Shown: in pieces, positions 1 through 8,967 of the stretch
Position numbering within the stretch: position 1 is the stretch's first letter
Layout: each line of letters begins with the position of its first letter
NCBI GenBank assembly: GCA_030601485.1
Contig: JAUVTO010000004.1
Span: 1 to 32,915 of the forward strand
Reading direction: 5' to 3'
Length of the DNA: 32,915 nt
Origin: Desulfobacterales bacterium
Lineage (GTDB): Bacteria > Desulfobacterota > Desulfobacteria > Desulfobacterales > UBA11574
Made by a program: the position numbers and the translations under genes
The notes under the pieces: generated by a model
Told to the model about the DNA's origin: nothing
Databases searched by the model: none
Seen by the model: the letters and a program-made list of their open reading frames with translations, nothing else

Positions 1-652
1 TCTTGGTATAGCTATGCCTTCACCTCCTGAGCCTTGAATTATTGCCAGTACTTCCAATATGGAATTACCAGACAATCTGTATTAGTGCGCATTCCATATT
101 GTGAGCCATCAACCTAAAGTGAATCTTGAAATATATAACAACATTAATAAATGCAAGCAAAAAATGCAAGTGAATAAATCCGGATGTCAGGGCAACGTCA
201 AAGTCAACTCTAACTGATTCAAATAGAAGCTATTTGCTTTCCCGGATACGGCACTAAAATCCCAAATCACAATACTCAAATTACAAACAATATCAAAATT
301 ACAAATTCCAACACGCTGCGCGTGACCAAAACATTTCAATCACTTATTGGATGTCTCGCCGTCATTCTATCTGTTTTGAATTTTGAATTTCGGTCATTGA
401 TATTTGTTTGAGATTTGTATTTTGGTGCTTGGAATTTTCATGATTTTCATAAGCCAGTAACTTTATTTATTCCAAGCAATTACCTGTTTAGATAACGTGG
501 CCTTGGGGCATCCGTGCAGGGCAAACGCACTTGAATCCCAATACAGGGAGAACGCTGCACTTAAATCAAATGCGTTTACCCTGACGGACTTAAAAAAAGA
601 AATTCCTATTATGTTTACGATCCATTGGGTTCCTATCATTTCCAAAATGGTT
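1..652. other. Non-coding region with one long palindromic repeat
   Basis: I see no convincing gene here. The two short overlapping open frames near 463-679 lie on opposite strands, lack ribosome binding sites and resemble nothing. The main structure is an imperfect inverted repeat spanning about 250-445, listed separately. The rest is AT-rich sequence without a clear promoter or terminator. Confidence 0.6.
250..445. repeat. Long imperfect palindromic repeat, copy E1
   Basis: The left arm (about 255-310) is a run of short AAATCCCAAAT / ACAAATTCCAA-type words. The right arm (about 371-445) carries their reverse complement (TTTTGAATTTTGAATTT, GAGATTTGTATTTTGG, TTGGAATTTT). Between them is a small perfect hairpin CACGC-TGC-GCGTG at 312-324. 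The same design, with the same arms and a CACGC...GCGTG start to the loop, recurs at 8757-8967. The element contains no coding frame. Confidence 0.6.
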
Positions 653-1153
653 TCACTGGCTGAGAGTATATCCGGCTAACAGGCTTCCCCGCCAGTAAGA
701 ATTTTTTGGATTTTTAAAAAAAGCCTTGAAAAGTTTCAGGCTCTCTTTGCGCAAAATACTCGGCACAATAGAAATCCCACAATCTTTATAAAGCGGAGTC
801 AGTTTGGTCAAATCACAGCTTGTGCCTCCCCCCATTATATCTTCATAGGCATAAACGATTTCGCTGATACCGCTTAGAATCATTGCGCCCAGGCACATAA
901 TACAGGGTTCCAGAGTTGTAAAAAGAACAACTCTATTTTTGTCGGTATTTAATTTTAAATCGGTTAGTCGCTTTAATGCTATGATTTCAGCATGATCAAT
1001 TTCATTTGGGAAATCCCCTGATGTACCTTTTCTGGAACCGGTTGCCAAAATCCTGTCCTGATGTACAATTACACAGCCTACCGGGAATTCCCCCGCAGAC
1101 AGAGCTTTTCTTGCCTGTACCAATGCCTTTTCCATGAAGTGTTTATAATCCAC
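653..1153 (-). CDS. Nucleoside deaminase (TadA/guanine deaminase-like)
   Basis: A zinc-dependent cytidine/deoxycytidylate deaminase-fold enzyme, expected to deaminate a free base, a nucleoside or a tRNA base. The zinc and catalytic motifs are complete: H54-A-E56 (ligand and proton shuttle) and P83-C84-I-M-C87 (two Cys ligands). The length, 166 residues, suits the small TadA/guanine deaminase group, and the N-terminal stretch FPVGCVIV matches the usual beta strand. Substrate cannot be read from sequence. The C-terminal tail (PKNSYWRGSLLAGYT) is not typical of TadA, so I favour a free-nucleobase or nucleoside substrate, weakly. The start is GTG at 1153 with only a weak AGAGA upstream; the next ATG is codon 7. 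The gene lies 57 bp after the HsdR-N-like gene on the same strand and is probably co-transcribed with it. Confidence 0.85.
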   Translation of the reverse strand: MDYKHFMEKALVQARKALSAGEFPVGCVIVHQDRILATGSRKGTSGDFPNEIDHAEIIALKRLTDLKLNTDKNRVVLFTTLEPCIMCLGAMILSGISEIVYAYEDIMGGGTSCDLTKLTPLYKDCGISIVPSILRKESLKLFKAFFKNPKNSYWRGSLLAGYTLSQ

Positions 1154-1210
1154 GTCGTTCTCTGAGCTTTTTTGTTCTAAAATAGAGATATTATTCCTTT
1201 AAGGGCGATT

Positions 1211-1771
1211 TTACAATTTGCATGTGCTGTCATCGCACATACAGCTTCCATCGACCTCAAAAGCATAAATAATTTTAGATTCCATTTCAGCCTGTTTGGG
1301 TGAGATAGGATCAAAATGTATATTGGCAATCTTGTCAATGAGTTCGGCTTTGTCAGGTATAGATTCAAGGCCAATTGAGATTACCTTGCCGGTCGCTCCA
1401 TCGAGAATGTCAGCATCCTCACCGTTTGTTACAACAACCACCGGCACTTGATAAGGGGCCGAAAGTCTCGATGCAGCCAGCGCAGGACGATGACGGGTTA
1501 CCAGAGAACCGGGACCATATTTTATAATAATACAGATTTTTCCATCAAGGTTAATTGTATAATCAACTTTTAAAACAGCTTTCTTGTTTGCGGCTGTTAT
1601 AAAAAGTTCGCGGCCGGGTTCGATTTCCTTTTTAAAATATCCTTTATGCTCTACCAGAAGGCGTGCCAGTTTCTGTCTGTATCTTTCGTCATGAGTGTCC
1701 TCGATTGTTTCGCCGGTAATATAATCGACCAGTTCGCCGAGTATGAGATGATGTCCTTGTATATTTTTCAA
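1211..1771 (-). CDS. Stand-alone HsdR N-terminal-like (HSDR_N_2) domain protein
   Basis: 186 residues resembling the small proteins annotated as type I restriction enzyme R-subunit N-terminal domain (HSDR_N_2, a PD-(D/E)XK-nuclease-like fold). Supporting stretches are RQKLARLLVEHKGY followed by EIEPGREL, a central VDYTINLDGKICIIIKYGPGS strand pair, and PVVVVTNGEDADILDG. No helicase domain, HsdM or HsdS lies nearby, so this is not a restriction system; the cellular role is unknown. The C-terminus ends with a small Cys motif (C-M-C-D-D-S-T-C), possibly a metal site. The start is TTG at 1771, chosen because AGAGAGG lies about 11 bp upstream. It is first in a likely two-gene operon with the deaminase. 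Classic nuclease residues cannot be assigned with certainty. Confidence 0.7.
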   Translation of the reverse strand: MKNIQGHHLILGELVDYITGETIEDTHDERYRQKLARLLVEHKGYFKKEIEPGRELFITAANKKAVLKVDYTINLDGKICIIIKYGPGSLVTRHRPALAASRLSAPYQVPVVVVTNGEDADILDGATGKVISIGLESIPDKAELIDKIANIHFDPISPKQAEMESKIIYAFEVDGSCMCDDSTCKL

Positions 1772-1974
1772 CGTTCTTAAACCTCTCTAAGCCTGATATC
1801 CCTTAAGTTTTAGCGAGTTACCATCCGGTCGTCTCAACTCCCGAAATTGTAAACTTTTTCAGAAAATACATAAAATTCAATTGAAACTAATAAAAATATA
1901 AAACAAGATTTTCAGTATGTAAAGTTTCAAATATTTCTTTACAATTCATTCTTCCTGTGGATAACTGTCATCAT

Positions 1975-3030
1975 ATGAATATCCGCGAAGAATTTGAAAA
2001 ACGTGAAAAAGGCTTTATATCTCCGTTCGGCTGTTTAAGCGCCGAATCCAGGGGACGCATGAAAAAGGAAGACACTTGTCCTATCCGAACCGCTTTTCAG
2101 GTGGACAGGGACCGGATTGTTTATTCAAATGCCTTCAGACGCTTAAAGTATAAAACCCAGGTTTTTTTGTCTCCTCTGGGCGACGAGTATCGAACCCGTC
2201 TTACCCATACAATTGAAGTGTCTGAAATCGCAAGAACAATAGCACGGGCCATGCGTCTTAACGAAGATTTGACCGAAGCCATAGCCTTAGCCCATGACTT
2301 GGGGCATACCCCGTTTGGTCATGGCGGTGAGATCATTCTGAAAGAAATTTATTCGCCGGATTTCTCACATAACAAACAGAGCCTGCGTGTTGTTGATGTA
2401 CTGGAAAATAACGGTCAGGGGCTAAATCTTACCCATGAGGTTCGAGACGGAATTTTAAAGCATGCCAAGGGGTATGGAAAAATTATTCCGGATGATCCCA
2501 ATGAACAGGCCGTTACAATTGAGGGGAATGTGGTCCGTATTGCCGACATTATGGCATATCTTAATCATGATCTGGATGATGCCATCCGAAGCGGTGTTAT
2601 CAGCCGAAGTCAAGTTCCTGATTCATGTGTTAAGATTCTTGGACATACGCATTCCGAACGCGCAAATAGCATGATAAAGGATCTTGTATTTTCAACTACT
2701 GTTCGCGGGGATAACTTATGTCTGCAAATGAGCGATGAGGTTTATTCTGCCATGAACGAACTCAGGCAATTTCTTTATGAAAATGTGTATCGTTCTCCCC
2801 GGGTCCATGGAGAATTTGTAAAGGCCAAAAAGATTCTGTCCGAACTTTACACAAGCTGTTTGGAAAACGAAAAAATGTTTCAAAGAGAACTTAAAACCAT
2901 GCAAATGGAATCGTGCAATCATGATAACCAACCCAATGAGAGGATTGTTTGCGATTTCATTGCAAGCATGACAGACCGATATGCTCTTGATCTTTACTCA
3001 AGAATCTTTTTCCCTTCGCCTCAATTTTAG
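1975..3030 (+). CDS. dGTPase-like HD-domain triphosphohydrolase
   Basis: Deoxyguanosinetriphosphate triphosphohydrolase-like protein (COG0232 family): cytosolic hydrolysis of a dNTP to deoxynucleoside plus triphosphate, contributing to nucleotide-pool control. The family signature near the N-terminus is present (DRDRIVYSNAFRRLKYKTQVF, about residues 44-64). The HD metal site is complete: RLTH (H78), AHDLGHTPFGHGGE (H107, D108), then a later VRIADIMAYLNHDLDDA. Length, about 351 residues, is normal for the short, non-E. coli-type branch. The frame is open from GTG 1957, but ATG 1975 gives the usual family start (MNIREEFEKRE); neither start has a clear Shine-Dalgarno, so the choice is uncertain. 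It is first of four closely spaced same-strand genes running to 7448. Confidence 0.9.
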   Translation: MNIREEFEKREKGFISPFGCLSAESRGRMKKEDTCPIRTAFQVDRDRIVYSNAFRRLKYKTQVFLSPLGDEYRTRLTHTIEVSEIARTIARAMRLNEDLTEAIALAHDLGHTPFGHGGEIILKEIYSPDFSHNKQSLRVVDVLENNGQGLNLTHEVRDGILKHAKGYGKIIPDDPNEQAVTIEGNVVRIADIMAYLNHDLDDAIRSGVISRSQVPDSCVKILGHTHSERANSMIKDLVFSTTVRGDNLCLQMSDEVYSAMNELRQFLYENVYRSPRVHGEFVKAKKILSELYTSCLENEKMFQRELKTMQMESCNHDNQPNERIVCDFIASMTDRYALDLYSRIFFPSPQF

Positions 3031-3070
3031 CCCGAACAATTCTTATGCTCGACTATCTTGCGATGCAACT

Positions 3071-3682
3071 ATGAAGTCACGACCAAGTATACTGCAAATG
3101 CTGCCGAAAATCGATCGCAAAACCTATGCCCCTTTTTTAGAGCGATTAAAAATAATTTATTCGGCTATGGATAAAAAATATCAGGAAGCTGCTGATTATT
3201 ATAATTTTCATTGTACAGGCTGCGATGACAATTGCTGTTTTACCCGCTTCTATCATCATACCCTTTTGGAATACTTTTATATCAGGGAAGGGTACCATAC
3301 CCTTGTTAATGAAAAGAAGGTCGAGGTGAAGCACAAGGCTTTGGAAATTTGCCGGAAAACCCGTGAGGCTGATGAAAAAGGGGTTCCTGTCAGATTGATG
3401 TGCCCCCTTAATGTTAACAATTTGTGTCTGATTTATACGTACCGGCCAATGATATGCAGATTGCATGGTATTCCCCACGTACTTCAGAGGCCCGGTCAGG
3501 GGGTATTGTATGCTGAAGGTTGCGAGGTTTTTACCGAACAGTGTCAAGGAAAAGAGCGTTTCGAATTTGACCGGACACCCTTTTACATAGAAATGGCCGA
3601 ACTGGAAAAGGAACTGAAACAGGCGGTCGGTATGACGCAAAAGATAAAAATGACTGTGGCGCAGATGTTGGCAACCTTTTAA
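3071..3682 (+). CDS. YkgJ-type Cys-cluster (zinc/iron-chelating) protein 1
   Basis: A 203-residue protein with the Cys cluster of the YkgJ / 'putative zinc- or iron-chelating domain' family: C48, C51 and C55-C56 (C-x2-C-x3-CC), then MCPLNVNNLCLIYTYRPMICRLHG, which supplies three further Cys and the family's typical 'C..Y..RP..CR' block. The family is of unknown biochemical function and probably binds a metal. The frame stays open back to 2981, inside the preceding gene, but those extra 30 residues look non-coding. I therefore place the start at ATG 3071; ATG 3098 is possible, and neither has a strong Shine-Dalgarno. It is followed after 24 bp by a second, divergent member of the same family. 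Confidence 0.8.
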   Translation: MKSRPSILQMLPKIDRKTYAPFLERLKIIYSAMDKKYQEAADYYNFHCTGCDDNCCFTRFYHHTLLEYFYIREGYHTLVNEKKVEVKHKALEICRKTREADEKGVPVRLMCPLNVNNLCLIYTYRPMICRLHGIPHVLQRPGQGVLYAEGCEVFTEQCQGKERFEFDRTPFYIEMAELEKELKQAVGMTQKIKMTVAQMLATF

Positions 3683-3706
3683 GCACGTTATATCATTATA
3701 TATCAT

Positions 3707-4489
3707 ATGAAATATATAGAAATAGAAGATATAGACAAACTGCCCGGAAAATTACTTAAAGAGGGGGATAATTTTAATTTTCGATGTTACCCGGGCATTG
3801 CCTGTTTTAATCGATGTTGCCGCAATCTTAATCTTTTTTTATACCCTTACGATGTTGTCCGGCTGAAAAAGAGGCTTCAAATCTCTACAGACAATTTTAT
3901 TGACAAGTATGTGGATATTGTGTTGCGACCTTCCAGTTTTTTCTCGGAAGTCCTTCTTCGGATGGCTGAAAACAAAGAAAGAACCTGTCCGTTTCTGGTT
4001 GAATCAGGCTGCTCGGTTTATCCTGACCGTCCGGATACCTGTCGTACCTTTCCCATTGAACAGGGCGTTTTTTATGATGCCAAACATCAGAAAACAGAAC
4101 TTATTCATTTTTTCAGACCGCCTGAATTCTGTCTGGGTCAGCACGAAAAAAAAACCTGGACAATCCGAACATGGTCAAAGGACCAGGACACGGCTTTGTA
4201 TAATAAAATGACCCTGCTCTGGTCAGAGGTAAAACGTCTGTTTCAAACCGATCCCTGGGGTTCTCAGGGGCCGGAAGGGCCCAAGGCAAAAATGGCCTTT
4301 ATGGCAACTTATAACATAGATCAATTTCGTGATTTTTTATTCAACAGCACATTTTTAAAACGATACAAGGTAAAGTCCGCACTGTTAAAAAAAATCCGGA
4401 ATGATGATGTGGAATTAATGAAGTTCGGTTTTGATTGGGTCAAATTTTACATCTGGGGGATTAAAACCAAATCTTTCAGACTTAGATAG
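3707..4489 (+). CDS. YkgJ-type Cys-cluster protein 2
   Basis: A 260-residue member of the YkgJ Cys-cluster family, longer than its neighbour. The N-terminal cluster is C27, C33 and C37-C38 (FNFRCYPGIACFNRCCRN), followed by LYPYDVVRLKKRL. A second Cys group, C94, C102 and C112, sits in CPFLVESGCSVYPDRPDTCR, the family's hallmark. The C-terminal ~120 residues are basic and aromatic without a recognised domain. It presumably binds an iron or zinc site; the partner or substrate is unknown. It starts at ATG 3707 with no clear Shine-Dalgarno, 24 bp after the first Cys-cluster gene and 16 bp before the M1/ChaN fusion gene, which suggests translational coupling within one transcript. Confidence 0.85.
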   Translation: MKYIEIEDIDKLPGKLLKEGDNFNFRCYPGIACFNRCCRNLNLFLYPYDVVRLKKRLQISTDNFIDKYVDIVLRPSSFFSEVLLRMAENKERTCPFLVESGCSVYPDRPDTCRTFPIEQGVFYDAKHQKTELIHFFRPPEFCLGQHEKKTWTIRTWSKDQDTALYNKMTLLWSEVKRLFQTDPWGSQGPEGPKAKMAFMATYNIDQFRDFLFNSTFLKRYKVKSALLKKIRNDDVELMKFGFDWVKFYIWGIKTKSFRLR

Positions 4490-4505
4490 CTAACATCCAC
4501 AAGTA

Positions 4506-7448
4506 ATGAGAAAACTACTTTTTCTTTTGATTGTTTGTCTGCCTGCAACGGCCTGGAGTGCTCATCTTCATTATGCGCTTGATGTTCAGATAAACCCCCA
4601 TGAACGGAAAATCACCGGCACCGCGCGTATTAACGCTTATGCAGATATAAAAATTGCTCTGTGCATTCGTAATCTGCGTGAGCTGAAAGTGGATGGGGTC
4701 GCTGACGTCACCACCGCCGATGACAGCATCAATCTGTGTGTGCAAGCCGGCAAAGAAATAATTATAAGTTATGAGGCCCTGTTCAACCAAAAGGGTACTA
4801 ATTTCATTGACAAAGAGAATGTGTTTTTAATCGACAACTGGTATCCACGTCCGAATGTTCTGGTTGAGTATGATCTTGCCGTAACGTTACCGGAAAATTT
4901 TATAGCCACCTCAGAATCTGAATCCGTAATTATTCAAAAACATGGGAAAACAAAAACGTTTGATTTTAAGTTCAATCACCCATTGGACAGTTTGCATCTG
5001 GCGGCTTCGACCCGGTATGTTCTGAAAAAAGATCGATATAACAATATTTCTATAGAATCTTATTTCTTCAAAGAAGATGCTCAGCTTGCAGATACGTATA
5101 TCGCTTATACTAAAAAATATCTGGCAATGTACGAGAGTATGCTTACATCCTATCCATACAAGCGTTTTGCTATTGTAGAAAATATTTTCCCCACAGGTTT
5201 TTCAATGCCGACTTTTTCCCTGCTGGGTAACCAAGTGGTGAATTTGCCGTTTATTGTCAAGACATCTTTAGGACACGAAATCTTGCATCAATGGTTTGGA
5301 AATTCCATTTTTATCGATTTTGCATTGGGTAATTGGGCGGAAGGAATCACGACTTATCTGGCGGATTATCACTATGCCGCTCTTGAGGGCAAAGACGCAG
5401 CCTATCGTAAACAAATCCTGTTGGATTACGATGCCTATGTAAATGCCGGAAATGCCATGGCGGTGAGTGATTTTTTCAGCAGAGGAAATAAAGCCCAAAG
5501 TGTAATAGGCTACGGGAAATCAGCAATGTTCTTTCATGGGTTACGAGAACTCTATGGTGATGATTCATTTTTTGCAGCCATACGGGACTTCATTCATGAA
5601 AATAGCTTTCGCAAAGCTTCCTGGCACGATATACAGCGCGCTTTTGAAAAAATAACCGGAGAAAAACTGAATACATACTTCGAACATTGGCTCAGCCGCA
5701 AAGATATCCCACGGCTTGAGGTAAAAAATGCTGAACTGCGTGTTCAGCAGGGACAACTTAGGCTAAATTTCGAACTATTACAAAAAGGAGACGTTTATCC
5801 ATTGCTAATCCCCGTATCCTTGTACACCGAAACGGGTAAACGTATGCAATTTGTGCATGTGAAAAAATCTAAAGAGAAGATCAGTCTTTTTATGGATGAG
5901 ACGCCTCGTAAGGCTGTCATTGATGAAAACTACTCAATTATGCGACAATTAGCATCTGAAGAAATTCCTCCGGTTTTGGCCGGCATTATGGGCAAACAAC
6001 AGTTGACGGTGGTTGTTTCATCCGAGCAACGCAGCATATATCAACCGATTATTGACGCTTTTGGGATTGAAAATATTACTTATGAAACCCCGGGTGACAT
6101 CACATTTCATAAAATCAAAGAAAATTCGTTTCTGATTGCAGGTTATAATAATACTACTGTAAATATGCTGTTCGGAAAACGGGCCGTTCCAAAAGACGGC
6201 GTGCGTATAAAAGTTTATAAAAATCCATACAACGTATCGGAGCGCATTGCTCTGTTACATGCTAAAAACAAAACAGAAGCTCAGGCGGTGCAGCGTAAAA
6301 TACCGCATTACGGCAAATACACCGAGCTGGCATTTAAAAACGGGCGGAACACCTACAAAACTATTGCCCAAGCAGATAACGGCATTATGGTGCTGTCGCG
6401 TCCGGCGCCCCGGGTCCTAAAGCCCGACATGCATACAACTGTAGACAGTATTATTCCATGTCTCACAGCATCCCGCATTATTTACATAGGGGAAAGGCAC
6501 GACCGGTTCGCCCACCATATGAACCAGTTGCAGATCATTAAAAAGATGCATAACGCCGGATATAAACTGGCTGTGGGCATGGAAATGTTTCAAAAGCCTT
6601 TTCAACCGGTGGTGAACGACTATCTGGCCGGGAGGATTGATGAGCATGAATTTTTGCAAAAGACCGAATATTTCAGCACGTGGCGGTACGATTATAATTT
6701 GTATAAACCGATTGTCGATTATCTAAAACAGCAAAACTTGCCCCTTGTTGCCCTTAACATCCACGGTGATATCAGCAGTAAAGTTGCTCGGGAAGGCATA
6801 TACAGTCTATCAGATAATGAGAACAACCAACTTCCCGGTTCAATGGATTTTTCAAATGAACGTTACAGGAGGTATTTGAACGAGGTGTTCCCTTTGCACA
6901 AAGAACAAGCGGAGTTAAAAGATTTTAGTTATTTTTTACAGGCACAAATTCTGTGGGATGAAACCATGGCTGAATCTGCCCAGAAGTTCCTAACAGACAA
7001 TCCCGAAAGCAAACTGGTGATACTGGCCGGAAACGGTCACCTTAGACATAAATATGGAATTCCTGAACGTCTTTATCGGAGGAACCACGAACCGTTTACG
7101 GTTCTTGTTCAGGATGAGGAGATTAAAGACAATATTGCTGATTATGTCCTTATTACGGAAAAATTAGAAGGAGAAAAATCGCCTCGACTGGGTGTAATGG
7201 TTGAAGAAAAAGACCATGGCCTTGAAGTCATGAGTATCCGTCATAAAAGTCCTGCCAAAAAAGCAGGATTGCAGGAGGGTGATGTTATTCAAATGGTTGC
7301 GGGTCAGTCAATAAAATCGCTGGCCGACTTAAAACTTGCGCTGTTTTACAGCAAAATAGGGAGCAGTCTCAAGATTCAGATTGAAAGGGCCGGTAAGAAG
7401 CTGGATAAAGACATTGAGCTGTTCCATCATTCCTTTGAAGAAAAATAA
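4506..7448 (+). CDS. Secreted M1-family metallopeptidase - ChaN domain - PDZ fusion
   Basis: A 980-residue three-domain protein predicted to act in the cell envelope. A Sec signal peptide (MRKLLFLLIVCLPATAWSA) opens it. An M1/gluzincin peptidase follows, with HEILH at residues 257-261, QWFGN, and the second zinc Glu in NWAEG (E279). The spacing HExxH-x17-E is one residue shorter than in textbook M1 enzymes. The GAMEN-like exopeptidase motif is degenerate (GFSMPTF), so strict aminopeptidase activity is uncertain. Residues about 650-880 form a ChaN/haem-binding-uptake (Tiki-superfamily) domain, with IYIGERHD (G662-D666), GMEMFQ and AGNGH (H845). The last ~85 residues (from about S892) form a PDZ domain (SPAKKAGLQEGDVIQMVAG). 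It is last in the four-gene set. No individual function of the fusion is known to me. Confidence 0.85.
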   Translation: MRKLLFLLIVCLPATAWSAHLHYALDVQINPHERKITGTARINAYADIKIALCIRNLRELKVDGVADVTTADDSINLCVQAGKEIIISYEALFNQKGTNFIDKENVFLIDNWYPRPNVLVEYDLAVTLPENFIATSESESVIIQKHGKTKTFDFKFNHPLDSLHLAASTRYVLKKDRYNNISIESYFFKEDAQLADTYIAYTKKYLAMYESMLTSYPYKRFAIVENIFPTGFSMPTFSLLGNQVVNLPFIVKTSLGHEILHQWFGNSIFIDFALGNWAEGITTYLADYHYAALEGKDAAYRKQILLDYDAYVNAGNAMAVSDFFSRGNKAQSVIGYGKSAMFFHGLRELYGDDSFFAAIRDFIHENSFRKASWHDIQRAFEKITGEKLNTYFEHWLSRKDIPRLEVKNAELRVQQGQLRLNFELLQKGDVYPLLIPVSLYTETGKRMQFVHVKKSKEKISLFMDETPRKAVIDENYSIMRQLASEEIPPVLAGIMGKQQLTVVVSSEQRSIYQPIIDAFGIENITYETPGDITFHKIKENSFLIAGYNNTTVNMLFGKRAVPKDGVRIKVYKNPYNVSERIALLHAKNKTEAQAVQRKIPHYGKYTELAFKNGRNTYKTIAQADNGIMVLSRPAPRVLKPDMHTTVDSIIPCLTASRIIYIGERHDRFAHHMNQLQIIKKMHNAGYKLAVGMEMFQKPFQPVVNDYLAGRIDEHEFLQKTEYFSTWRYDYNLYKPIVDYLKQQNLPLVALNIHGDISSKVAREGIYSLSDNENNQLPGSMDFSNERYRRYLNEVFPLHKEQAELKDFSYFLQAQILWDETMAESAQKFLTDNPESKLVILAGNGHLRHKYGIPERLYRRNHEPFTVLVQDEEIKDNIADYVLITEKLEGEKSPRLGVMVEEKDHGLEVMSIRHKSPAKKAGLQEGDVIQMVAGQSIKSLADLKLALFYSKIGSSLKIQIERAGKKLDKDIELFHHSFEEK

Positions 7449-7695
7449 CCGGGATTGCGTTTCTAAGCCTTTATCTATATGAGATTTCGTTACCCAAAGG
7501 CCGGTCAGGCCTGAGAGGGTCATAATAAATTATGCAATTCAGAGGATAATGTCATCTGTCCCGAAGACCAATAACATACAATAACTGGGGGGGTATCAGA
7601 AAAATACTACTATATGTCGTAATTCTCCTTGAAAATTCTTTTTATTTAATATAAAGGTTGGCGAATGTTCTTAAATAGAAGAAAGGAGAAGATTT

Positions 7696-8682
7696 ATGAG
7701 AGTTATTGCGAGTGCGAATCAAAAAGGAGGATGCGGTAAGACAACAACAGCCATTAACCTTTCATCTTCTTTATCTTTAAAAGGGAAGAGGGTATTGCTC
7801 ATTGATTTTGATCCTCAAGCCCACGCAACCATGGGTCTGAACATAACGCCTTCCGATCGTAAGAATAGCATCTATGATGTTATAACGCCAAAGGAAAATA
7901 AATCGTTAGGGATTAAGGATATTTTGGTGCCTATTAAAGACAACTTTGATCTTGCTCCCTCAAGCCTGATCCTCAGTGCAGTGGAACAAGAGCTTTCAGG
8001 AATGGAGGGCAGGGAAGATAGGCTATTTCAGGCTATTCAGGCACTCAAAGAACAATATGACTATATTGTAATTGATTGTCCCCCAAGCATTGGGCATCTT
8101 TGCTTTAATGCTCTTCGTGCCTGCGAGGAAGTGATTATCCCCATCGATATGAGCCTTTTTTCTCTTCGGGGTGTTGCCAAACTCTTAGAGATCATCATAC
8201 TGCTTAAGGACAAAATTGGCCATGATGTTAGATCTCGTGCTCTTATCACCATGTATGATCGCAGGACACGCTACTCCAGGGTTGTGTTGGAGAAGGTTAA
8301 AGCAGAATTTGGGAACAATGTCTTTGAAACGGTAATTCGTTACAATATCCGCCTCAGGGAAACGGCAGATTATGGCTTGCCTGTTGGAGATTATGATAAA
8401 AATGCCATTGGTCACAAGGATTACGAAAACTTGGCTGAGGAGGTTATGCGCCAGGAGGCGGCCAGGATGTACCCGGACCGTAATACCTTAAACGTGACGC
8501 AAGATATTTTACAGAAGACAGAAGAATATATTGATATGTCCGTGAAACCACCTGGAATTGAGCAGCCAATTTCCGAGATGGAGGAATTTTCCCCTCATTC
8601 TCCTCAATCCAATTATTCACAGATGGTTGAAGCCATTGCCACCGAATCCACGGATTCTTTTTTAAACGATGAGGATGGGTAA
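7696..8682 (+). CDS. ParA/Soj-family partition ATPase (orphan)
   Basis: A MinD/ParA-superfamily P-loop ATPase of 328 residues. The deviant Walker A box is at residues 10-17 (KGGCGKTT), with IDFDPQAHAT (D37, D39) and a Walker B strand in YIVIDCPPS. The core ends near residue 255. The last ~70 residues are acidic and low in structure, a species-specific tail. ParA proteins move or position a cargo such as DNA, chemoreceptors or flagella by ATP-dependent patterning on the nucleoid or membrane. No parB and no parS-like site is visible beside it, so the cargo is unknown. It starts at ATG 7696 after a strong AAAGGAGAAG. The small gene at 9071 is the only same-strand neighbour downstream, but a repeat separates them. 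Confidence 0.9.
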   Translation: MRVIASANQKGGCGKTTTAINLSSSLSLKGKRVLLIDFDPQAHATMGLNITPSDRKNSIYDVITPKENKSLGIKDILVPIKDNFDLAPSSLILSAVEQELSGMEGREDRLFQAIQALKEQYDYIVIDCPPSIGHLCFNALRACEEVIIPIDMSLFSLRGVAKLLEIIILLKDKIGHDVRSRALITMYDRRTRYSRVVLEKVKAEFGNNVFETVIRYNIRLRETADYGLPVGDYDKNAIGHKDYENLAEEVMRQEAARMYPDRNTLNVTQDILQKTEEYIDMSVKPPGIEQPISEMEEFSPHSPQSNYSQMVEAIATESTDSFLNDEDG

Positions 8683-8756
8683 AGAATCATGGCCCAAAGG
8701 ACCAGGCTTTGGTTATCCCCAGAGGGGATTTGCTTTATTGAAAGTTCATTGACTTA

Positions 8757-8967
8757 TTGAAATTCCAAATAACAAATCCCAAAAAACAAAAAAATAACAA
8801 CACGCGGCGCAAGCGCCTGCGCTGCGCGTGATCAAAATTCAAAATCCCAAACAAAAAAACAATCGCTTTGCCTCCGGCCCATAGGGCCTACGGCCCGGAG
8901 GGAACTGGTTTGGAATTTGGCATTTGAAATTTATTTGTAATTTGTTGCTTGGGATTTGTGATTTTAG
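8757..8967. repeat. Long imperfect palindromic repeat, copy E2
   Basis: Second copy of the element at 250-445. The left arm (8760-8795) reads AAATTCCAAATAACAAATCC and similar. The right arm (8911-8965) is its approximate reverse complement (TTTGGAATTTGGCATTTG, TTGGGATTTGTGATTTT). The centre holds two nested GC-rich palindromes: CACGCGGCGC...GCTGCGCGTG (8801-8830) and CCTCCGGCCCATAGGGCCTA...GGCCCGGAGG (8871-8901). No gene is seen in 8683-9070, so this element accounts for most of that gap. Confidence 0.6.

Noticed and set aside
463-679. Two overlapping 60-codon open frames on opposite strands
   Set aside because: No start signals, no family resemblance, and low-complexity AT-rich surroundings.
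2981-3070. Extended N-terminus of the first Cys-cluster protein
   Set aside because: It would overlap the dGTPase gene by 50 bp, and the sequence does not resemble the family; ATG 3071 restores normal length.
7629-7655. TTGAAA/TATAAA promoter before the ParA gene
   Set aside because: The spacer is only 15 bp; plausible but too weak to list as a feature.
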